Assembly: GCA_013215525.1 (NCBI GenBank)
Contig: JABSQY010000041.1
Span: forward strand, 1-14,000
Source: Nanoarchaeales archaeon
Lineage (GTDB): Archaea > Nanobdellota > Nanobdellia > Woesearchaeales > UBA583
DNA length: 14,000 nt
Direction of reading: 5' to 3'
The position numbers and the translations under genes were made by a program. A model generated the notes under the pieces. The model did not search any database. It had not been told where the DNA came from and saw nothing but the letters and a program-made list of their open reading frames with translations. Within the stretch, counting starts at the first letter, position 1. Each line of letters opens with the position of its first letter. This document shows positions 6,957 through 12,853 of the stretch, piece by piece.

Positions 6957-7124
6957 ATGGCAAAGAAACAAATATTATTTAATTCTAAAATTAATCAATA
7001 TACACTACAAAAAGAAATTGATGGTGTTGTATCAGAAAAGAAAACTCCAATTAAGTATCGTGAGAAAGATACAACTTCTAAGTATAGAAGAGCAATTTTA
7101 GAAAAAGAATTGAAAGAAGAATAA
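6957..7124 (+). CDS. 55-aa basic/charged small protein
   Basis: A short open frame of 55 codons from ATG to TAA, reading MAKKQILFNS then a Gln/Tyr-containing segment, a K-T-P-I-K-Y-R-E-K stretch and a helical Lys/Glu C-terminus (R-R-A-I-L-E-K-E-L). I do not recognise the family. It has no cysteines and no membrane segment. Support for it being real is a palindromic TATA box at the leaderless distance, a clean start and stop, and codon use like the neighbours. The strong positive charge in the middle suggests nucleic-acid or ribosome association, but that is a guess. It is the last plus-strand gene before a convergent boundary with the minus-strand lipoprotein gene. Confidence 0.65.
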   Translation: MAKKQILFNSKINQYTLQKEIDGVVSEKKTPIKYREKDTTSKYRRAILEKELKEE

Positions 7125-7213
7125 ATTATTTTTATTTTAACTTTATTTTTTAATAAATAATTAAACTCTATTCATTAGACAAATCATTTTCATTACAATG
7201 TAACGAGAAATTG

Positions 7214-7289
7214 ACCCTCACAGCAACTCAATAAATTTGAAAAATTTATAGGCCTTTGTGAAATTCACAAAGCAATGGTTGTTGGAGGT
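7214..7289 (+). ncRNA. Candidate three-way-junction RNA in convergent intergenic region
   Basis: Three helices nest without conflict. A closing helix of about 13 pairs (7214-7227 with 7278-7289) has two single-base bulges and one G-U pair. An 8-bp hairpin ATAAATTT/AAATTTAT (7231-7249) has a 3-base loop, and an 8-bp hairpin CTTTGTGA/TCACAAAG (7254-7272) has a 3-base loop. The G-U pair favours the plus strand. No clear TATA box sits at the right distance and no family is recognised. It lies between convergent genes, so it could instead be a pair of terminator hairpins, or a processed 3' end of either neighbouring mRNA. Confidence 0.35.
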
Positions 7290-7298
7290 TAATATCTA

Positions 7299-8114
7299 CT
7301 AATTAGACATTAACCAACCTTGTTTTAATAATTCATCAATATCTTCACTTAAATCTAATTCAATTTCATAGTAATTATATGCTGGACAAATAGCACATGC
7401 TTCACACACAATTCCATTACTTACTTCTTCAATGTGTTCAATGTTTATATTAAATTTAGTTGAATAATATGTTGTAATTAAATCTTTTTGTGTAGGTTTT
7501 GCGAAGAATTTTACTTCTCCTGTTTTGTACCATTTATCCCATGGTGTTTCTTCACATTGTACTCCGTTGTATGTTAATGTATTAATTGTGCTTTCTGGGT
7601 GTTGGTTGATTGGTTTTTCTAAAACATTGTCGTTTTGTTTGTTTAATATTTTATTAAGTCCATTTATTATATTTTTAATTTCAACTGGATTTTGTTTTGT
7701 CACATATGGTTTAATTGTAATTGATTTACCTTTATATGTAATTAATCCTTCTCCAACATCTGCGACATTTGCTTTTGAGTTGTATTCTGATTCTAAAGTT
7801 TCAAAGTTATTGTTATCGAATAGTTTAATTAATTCTTCAAATTCATTATTTTCAAATTCTTTGAATTCGCTTTTTGTAACTTCTCCTTGTGGGTTTGAAT
7901 ATTTTGTTTCAAATCCTTTTGATGTTATTGTAATTTCTTGAATTGATAAGTCTACCATTGTATACATTCCAGTTCTTTTTAATGTAATTTTTAAATCTTT
8001 TATTTCATCTACGTTTGGGTTTTGTAGGCTTTCACTTGGTTCTGCTTGACTTGTACATGCTGAGAATATTAACATTGAGATTGTTAATATTATTGTTAAA
8101 ATTGTTTTATTCAT
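7299..8114 (-). CDS. Lipoprotein with C-x-x-C-x-x-C-P motif
   Basis: A 271-residue exported protein of unknown function. The N-terminus is a lipoprotein signal: basic MNK, a hydrophobic run, then the lipobox F-S-A-C with Cys20 as the lipid-anchor candidate, followed by a polar Ser/Glu/Pro linker. Residues about 40-155 look like one beta-rich domain with an acidic helix (EFENNEFEELIKLFD). The C-terminal part (about 180-268) contains C187-E-E and a CEACAICP cluster (Cys237, 240, 243) followed by Y-N-Y-Y-E-I-E-L. Three closely spaced cysteines outside the cell suggest disulfides or a metal site. I do not know the family. The start is supported by a TATA box about 24 bases upstream on the minus strand. 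It is transcribed separately from trm1, 201 bases away. Confidence 0.85.
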   Translation of the reverse strand: MNKTILTIILTISMLIFSACTSQAEPSESLQNPNVDEIKDLKITLKRTGMYTMVDLSIQEITITSKGFETKYSNPQGEVTKSEFKEFENNEFEELIKLFDNNNFETLESEYNSKANVADVGEGLITYKGKSITIKPYVTKQNPVEIKNIINGLNKILNKQNDNVLEKPINQHPESTINTLTYNGVQCEETPWDKWYKTGEVKFFAKPTQKDLITTYYSTKFNINIEHIEEVSNGIVCEACAICPAYNYYEIELDLSEDIDELLKQGWLMSN

Positions 8115-8133
8115 AAATAGTATAATTCAATTT

Positions 8134-8143
8134 ATTATATAAA
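8134..8143 (-). promoter_or_regulatory. TATA box of the CxxCxxCP lipoprotein gene
   Basis: On the minus strand TTTATATAAT is centred about 24 bases before the ATG whose A is at 8114, again giving a leaderless arrangement. Confidence 0.5.
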
Positions 8144-8218
8144 CCATAGTTTAACTTTGAAAGTTATTGAAGTTATCTTTTTATTATTTATAAATAAATA
8201 TTTTAATTAATAATTGAA

Positions 8219-8250
8219 CTCTTTTTGAGACTAATCAGTCTCTTTTTGAG
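8219..8250. repeat. Stem-loop with symmetric U5/U5 internal loop
   Basis: The unit CTCTTTTTGAGA occurs twice, around GAGACT-AATC-AGTCTC. Folded, this gives an outer CTC/GAG stem (8219-8221 with 8248-8250), a symmetric 5x5 internal loop of T (plus) or A (minus), an inner 6-bp stem (8227-8232 with 8237-8242) and a 4-base loop. It lies between the trm1 stop and the lipoprotein start, so on the minus strand it is in the trm1 3' region. The rest of 8115-8315 is AT-rich with only the lipoprotein TATA box. Confidence 0.5.
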
Positions 8251-8315
8251 AGTATGTTTATATTTTTTTCAAGTTTAGTTAGTAGAGATAAGTTTGGTTA
8301 TCTTTTAAAATAATT

Positions 8316-9464
8316 TTATTCAGTATTTAATGATTCTTTTAATACTTCTAATATGTCTTCACATGTTGCATTTGTTTTAATACATAACTTTCCGCAATGT
8401 GGGAAACTTGCATTAAAACCTTTTTGTTTTAATTTTTCAATAATGTCTACAAATTTCATATTACTTGAAATTTTATTTTCTCTTTCAATTCTGTGTAAAT
8501 TAAAATATCCAATCTCATCACCTTCATCATTTAATTTGTTTAGAAGTTTTTCTATTTTCTTTTTATCTTCGATTAAATCTAAATTATTTATCATTTCTTG
8601 TACTTGGTCTTTATTTTGTAATAATCCTACATATGTTTTTCCAATTACTGTGTTCTCATTTTCGTATTTGTTTAAAGTTATTTTTTGTGTTGATTTTTCA
8701 TATTCCATATATCTTAAATCTTTAATATTATCTGTTGCGATTGATTTACTATCTTGAACTTTAAAGAAAATTTTATAGAAATGTTCGAAAGAAAATGTTA
8801 CTTGTGGTATTAATATTTTATCAAACTTTGCTGCTTGAACTTGACAGTGTGCTATTAAATTTCTTAATCCGATTTCTTCGTAACATAATAATTTTTCTAC
8901 TCTCATTCCGTACCTTCTTAATGTTCTTTTTGGATATGTTCCGCAAAGTGCTGCTGTGTCTGTTGCTGTAACACTTAAGATTCCATTGTGTTTCATTCTT
9001 TGAATTGCTATATCTACAAATGGCACTGGACTTCCAAATGGGTCGATTTCTATAAAATCATAATATTGCTTACTGATTGTATTTACTGCATCATTTTGCG
9101 CTAGCTCGTGTCCGTTTAGTGATATGTTATTGTTTTTAAAGTTGTTTTTTATATTATCAATTGCTTCTTGAGAAATGTCTCCCATTGTAATTTTTTCAAA
9201 TATTTCTGGCATTGTTTTTAGAAATCTTAGTTCTCTGATTCCTGATGCTGTCATTGGGTCACAGAATTTAATTTTTTTCTTGTTCTGTGTTGTGAAGTAT
9301 GCTTTGATAAATAAAAGAGAAATGTCTCTGTTGATTTTCATTACTGGGTTATAGAATACTTCTAGTTCTTTGGTTATTTTTTCACCATAACTGTAAATTG
9401 TAACTCCTTCTTCTGTTACAATTTCTTTTTTTTGTTCTGTTGTTAGGTGAGTTTGGTTTTTCAT
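8316..9464 (-). CDS. trm1: tRNA (guanine26-N2)-dimethyltransferase Trm1
   Basis: A 382-residue SAM-dependent enzyme that converts G26 of tRNA to N2,N2-dimethylguanosine at the junction of the D and anticodon stems. It is characteristic of archaea and eukaryotes. Visible signatures are EGVTIY near the start, the FYNPVMKINRDIS segment (37-49), the SAM-binding motif CDPMTASGIRELRFL (68-82), the catalytic DPFGSP motif (141-146), and TATDTAALCGTYPKRTLRRYG (166-186). The C-terminal tRNA-binding domain (about 240-380) is present, with the FPHCGKLCIKTN region near the end. The length is normal for archaeal Trm1 and there are no breaks. The gene starts 39 bases from the SLT lipoprotein gene on the same strand. 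A weak TATA-like TTTTTAAA (9486-9493) lies about 25 bases upstream. Confidence 0.96.
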   Translation of the reverse strand: MKNQTHLTTEQKKEIVTEEGVTIYSYGEKITKELEVFYNPVMKINRDISLLFIKAYFTTQNKKKIKFCDPMTASGIRELRFLKTMPEIFEKITMGDISQEAIDNIKNNFKNNNISLNGHELAQNDAVNTISKQYYDFIEIDPFGSPVPFVDIAIQRMKHNGILSVTATDTAALCGTYPKRTLRRYGMRVEKLLCYEEIGLRNLIAHCQVQAAKFDKILIPQVTFSFEHFYKIFFKVQDSKSIATDNIKDLRYMEYEKSTQKITLNKYENENTVIGKTYVGLLQNKDQVQEMINNLDLIEDKKKIEKLLNKLNDEGDEIGYFNLHRIERENKISSNMKFVDIIEKLKQKGFNASFPHCGKLCIKTNATCEDILEVLKESLNTE

Positions 9465-9503
9465 AATTTAAATAATATTTTATTGTTTAAAAAGGAATTC
9501 TTT

Positions 9504-10748
9504 TTATTTAATGTATTTACTTTTTCTCATTTTTAATTCATTTAATGCATTTCTTGCTTTTAAGTCATAATTATATGATTGATATCCAATGATTCCACCT
9601 GCGTTATGAAAAATAAATTTGTGTGCTATGTCTGCTGCTGAAAATTCATTCTGGTGTAACGCTAAATATTTAGCAACTTTAGATTCAACTCTTGTTTGGT
9701 CTAATAATCTATTTATTTTGTTTTGTCCAGTGTGGTATGCTTGTAAAGTTAACAAAGATATCAATTCATCATATTTCTTTTTTGGAAGGTCTCCAAATAA
9801 TGTATCAAAATTTGGTTTTATTAATTGGTAATTTTTTTCATGGATTGAAAACACGCAGTCGATTTGTGCAATTCTATGGTATGGATTTATCATTGGATTT
9901 TTACAGACTCGTTTCATATTATCATCCATGATTTGAAAAATACCTTTAGCCCCATCTTTGGAAATTAATTTCTTTTTCCCACCTGCTTCAAATACGTACT
10001 GTCCTAATGTATATTCAAATAAATTATGTGGGAATGAAACTTCTCCACTCTCCTTTTTTGTTTTATATACTTTTCGAATTACATCTCTTATACTTGTTAG
10101 AGATTCGATTGAATGTTTACTCCAATTACCTTTAATATGTGTTTCATAATATGAACTAACTCCGTATTCGAATTTAACTTGGTATTCACCAGAACAGTTT
10201 CCTGTGTATGGATATCCAATTTCATGAACTTGCGCTAGAACTGGATTTTCAAAATTTGTTCTATATTGATTTATTTTGTCTTGTATTTGTTGTTTTGTAT
10301 AATCTTTTCCTTTTTTATCTTTATGTGGAATTTTCGCATATCCTAATATATTATTATTAAAGTCCCAAAATATGTAGTTATCTTTTGGACATCCTCTTCC
10401 TGTTTGTACTCTTTGTTTAATGTCTACTCCTCTTTGCGCAACACCTTCTGTTAGATAATCTAGTGGTAGTGCTTGAATAAGTTGTGTTAATTTTTGATGT
10501 GTTGTTATTTTTTTTTCTTTGATTGGTTTTGGTATAATGATATTAACTATTCCAGTATTTTCTTCAATTTTTATTATTTTGAGATCTATTTGAGTATTAT
10601 ATGTTTGTTGAGTATTTGGTGTTTGAATTTGCTGTGTTGGTTGGTTTGTTGTTGGAATTTGGTATGTTTGCTCTTTTGTTGTATTTGTACATGCAGAGAT
10701 TGTACTTACAAGTAAAAGTGCAGTTAGAGTTTTATATTGAGAAATCAT
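9504..10748 (-). CDS. Lipoprotein with lytic-transglycosylase (SLT) domain
   Basis: A 414-residue exported protein. The signal peptide ends in a lipobox (T-I-S-A-C, Cys20), followed by a Thr/Gln/Pro/Asn-rich linker (about 21-55) and an unfamiliar middle domain (about 56-235) with Cys120 and Cys185. The C-terminal part is a lysozyme-like SLT domain: the candidate catalytic glutamate E254 in YVFEAGG, then KDGAKGIFQIM (264-274; family S-x-x-G-A-x-G-x-x-Q-x-M), and QAYHTGQNKI (336-345; family A-Y-N-A-G). Bacterial members cleave murein glycan strands. Archaea lack murein, so the target may be a neighbouring bacterium or another polysaccharide; this is inference. A further cysteine pair (C282, C298) in the domain suits an extracellular enzyme. 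The gene is divergent from the M16 peptidase gene. Confidence 0.88.
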   Translation of the reverse strand: MISQYKTLTALLLVSTISACTNTTKEQTYQIPTTNQPTQQIQTPNTQQTYNTQIDLKIIKIEENTGIVNIIIPKPIKEKKITTHQKLTQLIQALPLDYLTEGVAQRGVDIKQRVQTGRGCPKDNYIFWDFNNNILGYAKIPHKDKKGKDYTKQQIQDKINQYRTNFENPVLAQVHEIGYPYTGNCSGEYQVKFEYGVSSYYETHIKGNWSKHSIESLTSIRDVIRKVYKTKKESGEVSFPHNLFEYTLGQYVFEAGGKKKLISKDGAKGIFQIMDDNMKRVCKNPMINPYHRIAQIDCVFSIHEKNYQLIKPNFDTLFGDLPKKKYDELISLLTLQAYHTGQNKINRLLDQTRVESKVAKYLALHQNEFSAADIAHKFIFHNAGGIIGYQSYNYDLKARNALNELKMRKSKYIK

Positions 10749-10894
10749 TTGTATCTATCTATTAGTTATTTTTATCATTTATAACATTTTGGTTTGTTTT
10801 TTAATTTGTTTGATTTTATTTTATCAATTCTTCTATTTATATTTATTTGTTTTAACATAGTTATTTAAAGTTAAATGTTGTCTTTTTATTATAT
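10749..10894. promoter_or_regulatory. Divergent promoter region between SLT lipoprotein and M16 genes
   Basis: This AT-rich spacer must carry both promoters. A minus-strand TTATAAAT (10777-10784) lies about 32 bases before the SLT lipoprotein ATG. A plus-strand TTATTTAAAG (10861-10870) lies about 29 bases before the M16 ATG at 10895. Both are slightly further out than the other TATA boxes in the window, allowing a leader of a few bases. I see no clear operator. Confidence 0.45.
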
Positions 10895-12130
10895 ATGGAT
10901 ATTTTATATGATGATAAGGTGGAGCTTAGTAATGGTTTACAAATTTTTTCTAAAGATAAGTTTGATAAGAATAGAATTTCTTTACTTATTATTATTAATT
11001 CTGGTGCTGGAAATGATCCTGCTCATATGAAAGGTTTATCACATCTTTTAGAACATTTAATTTTTAAAATTGAAGGTTATACAGAGGAGACTCTTGCTGA
11101 GTTTTGTGATTTTAATGGAATTGAGTTTAATGCATCTACTGGACATAATGAAATTAATCTTATGTTTAATTTACTACCTGAAAAATTAGATTTAGTTTTA
11201 AAGCTTGCTAAGGAATTTTTAACAAATAATAACTATACTCAAAAAGATATTATTGATGAAGTTCGTGGTCCGATTAAGGTGGAAATTTTAGAGGAGAGTA
11301 TTTCACCAGATTATATATTTTATAATTATAATCATAATTATTTGTATAGTGGAACTAAATATTTCGGGAATATTTTAGGTAATTTGGATTCTTTGGCTGG
11401 AATTAAAGTTTCAGATTTAGATAATTATAAAAAAAAGTATTTTGTTGCTAAAAATATGTTTTTTTATTTTGAGGGGGATTTTAGAAAAATTAATTTACTT
11501 GAATCTGCTCGTAAACATTTTTCTGATTTAGATAGTGGTATTAAGTTTAATAATGATATTAGTCCTGTTCGTAAAAGTTCTGAATTAGTTAATTTGAATA
11601 AGGATATTTTTGAGGATCAGAGTATGTTATCTTTTATTTATAATTTTGGTGAGGTTTGTGATGAGGATGTTTTTAAGTTAAGACTTTTAAAAAATATTTT
11701 GTGTGATGGGTTTACTTCTTTATTTATGAATAAGTTACGGACTAAGGAGAAGTTAATTTATTCTTGTGAGATTGATATTAATTATAGTTATGGGGATTGT
11801 TTTTTGAATTTGGTTATTTTAAATGTTGAGTCTTGTGAACGTGATAGGGTTATTAAATATGTGTCACAGATTGTTGATAGAATTAAAGTTGAATTGTTTA
11901 AAGAGGATTATTTTATTGGGAAGAAGACACATTTTAAATTTTTATTTGAGGAGTTGTTTGATAATGAGTATTCTAGAGTTGATTTGTTGTTTAATAATAT
12001 TTTTAATAGGCATGTTGATTATAATAATTTTAGTTCAGTTTTAGAAAAAATTACAAGAGAGGATATGAAAGAATTTATTAATTTTGTTTTTGAGAAGAAA
12101 CCTACTATTATTATTGGTTCTTGTGATTAG
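10895..12130 (+). CDS. M16 family zinc metallopeptidase
   Basis: A 411-residue member of peptidase family M16 (inverzincins such as mitochondrial processing peptidase and bacterial PqqL/YmxG-like proteins). The zinc motif HxxEH is intact as H50-L-L-E53-H54 in GLSHLLEHLIF, and the third ligand should be one of the glutamates in VEILEES (129-135), at about the family distance. The second half has the inactive-lobe signatures: D-G-F-T-S-L-F-M-N-K-L-R (R282) and Y289, the R/Y substrate-contact pair of one-chain halves. The length fits one active plus one inactive lobe, about half of insulysin, so it would work as a dimer. No signal peptide is seen, so it is probably cytoplasmic. Its substrate is unknown. 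It stops 95 bases before the tRNA gene. Confidence 0.93.
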   Translation: MDILYDDKVELSNGLQIFSKDKFDKNRISLLIIINSGAGNDPAHMKGLSHLLEHLIFKIEGYTEETLAEFCDFNGIEFNASTGHNEINLMFNLLPEKLDLVLKLAKEFLTNNNYTQKDIIDEVRGPIKVEILEESISPDYIFYNYNHNYLYSGTKYFGNILGNLDSLAGIKVSDLDNYKKKYFVAKNMFFYFEGDFRKINLLESARKHFSDLDSGIKFNNDISPVRKSSELVNLNKDIFEDQSMLSFIYNFGEVCDEDVFKLRLLKNILCDGFTSLFMNKLRTKEKLIYSCEIDINYSYGDCFLNLVILNVESCERDRVIKYVSQIVDRIKVELFKEDYFIGKKTHFKFLFEELFDNEYSRVDLLFNNIFNRHVDYNNFSSVLEKITREDMKEFINFVFEKKPTIIIGSCD

Positions 12131-12180
12131 GTTAACTTTTTTCACATTTTTCAAAAACTTTATAAAGGGTTGATAAGTAA

Positions 12181-12190
12181 TTATATTTAT
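12181..12190 (+). promoter_or_regulatory. Probable TATA box of tRNA-Leu
   Basis: TTATATTTAT is centred about 40 bases before the mature tRNA, giving a predicted start near 12211 and a 5' leader of about 15 bases. A second candidate, TTTATAAA (12159-12166), is further upstream and would give a leader of about 35-40 bases. Confidence 0.4.
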
Positions 12191-12225
12191 CGAGAGACAT
12201 TAGTGTCGCTTGTAAAGAGTGTATC

Positions 12226-12308
12226 GTCCGGATTGCCAAGTCTGGTCAAAGGCGCAGGACTTAAGATCCTGTCATTCGTGTTCGAGGGTTCGAATCCCTT
12301 TCCGGACA
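12226..12308 (+). tRNA. trnL-UAA: tRNA-Leu(UAA)
   Basis: A complete class II tRNA. The acceptor stem is GTCCGGA (12226-12232) with TCCGGAC (12301-12307), a perfect 7 bp, and the discriminator is A (12308). The D arm contains GCC...GGC with the GGTCAAAGG-type loop. The anticodon stem is CAGGA/TCCTG with loop CTTAAGA, so the anticodon is UAA (reads UUA). There is a long variable arm and a T arm GAGGG-TTCGAAT-CCCTT. CCA is not encoded and no intron is present. Flanking bases 12214-12220 and 12308-12314 can pair, extending the acceptor stem in the precursor. Its 3' half is the likely attachment site of the downstream element. Confidence 0.96.
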
Positions 12309-12839
12309 CTCTTTTTTACAAATTCTAAAAACGACATATTTAAGCACTATAGAGCTTATACTATTGATTTGATAAATTCTGTTACTTCTAGTAAAATAAA
12401 TAATTTCGAAAATTTTCTTGACAAAAGTATATACTTTTTTGAGACAGGAGTTTTTAGTAATACTTTTGAGATATATCATTTGTTTATTTCATATCATACT
12501 GCTAATTTCCAGGCACTACAACACCTTCTGATAGGTAATACTTTTGCGGAATTTGTTAAGAATTTATTTTTTGAATTCTTGCGAGATTTCTTTATGAAGG
12601 AAATTGTTTATTTTCAAAATTGTTCTGAATTATTATTGTTTAGAACTCACTTTTTGAAGATTTTTAATGTTGGTTCTGCGGATTCAATTTTTATTAAACA
12701 GATGATTTCAAATAAGATTGATTTGAAACTTGGTTCGTTTTCTGGAAATGGTTTGGGATTGTTTGGAGATTATTCTGGTGGTGTAAATTCTCAAGTTCCG
12801 GTTCAAAATTTTGAGTTGGTAGTGGAGGTGGTTCCGTAA
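12309..12839 (+). pseudogene. Start-less N-terminal segment of the recombinase gene
   Basis: From the tRNA 3' end to about 12812 one frame reads as real protein, for example FETGVFSNTFEIYHLFISYH and later a helical E-F-L-R-D-F-F-M-K-E-I, then a glycine-rich stretch (F-S-G-N-G-L-G-L-F-G-D-Y-S-G-G). There is no ATG in this frame before about 12594. A GTG at 12219 would start inside the tRNA leader and translate the tRNA itself. The frame ends at TAA 12837, while the next frame continues the same glycine-rich linker from 12815 (GSGGGSVNGFSN). I read it as the upstream part of the recombinase gene, cut off from its start by integration at the tRNA and then broken by a one-base shift. I do not recognise a domain in it. 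It could also be a separate decayed gene. Confidence 0.6.
12311..12317 (+). terminator. Oligo-T terminator of tRNA-Leu
   Basis: C followed by six Ts begins three bases after the discriminator base, a typical archaeal terminator for a short tRNA transcript. Confidence 0.5.
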
Positions 12840-12853
12840 ATGGCTTTAGCAAT

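Noticed and set aside
7184..7205. TTACAATGTAA dyad before the three-way-junction candidate, considered as a promoter operator
   Set aside because: It is short and has a one-base centre; such dyads are expected often in AT-rich sequence, and no gene start lies near it.
8353..10715. Several plus-strand frames across trm1 and the SLT lipoprotein gene
   Set aside because: All are antisense to genes with recognisable domains, and their products are Phe/Leu/Ser/Cys-rich shadows.
12219..12308. GTG at 12219 as the start of a protein reading through tRNA-Leu
   Set aside because: The first 30 codons would be the tRNA itself. The open frame there is better explained by the attachment site lying inside the integrase gene than by real translation of this copy.
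12261..12479. Minus-strand frame ending in ERDSNPRTRMTGS
   Set aside because: That peptide is a well-known false product of translating the reverse strand of tRNA genes; here it overlaps tRNA-Leu.
12806..12812. A-AAT-TTT, a canonical -1 slippery heptamer, in frame just before the recombinase frame switch
   Set aside because: A -1 slip there makes the next codon TGA at 12812-12814, so it would terminate instead of joining the downstream frame. Programmed frameshifting at this heptamer cannot produce the fused protein.
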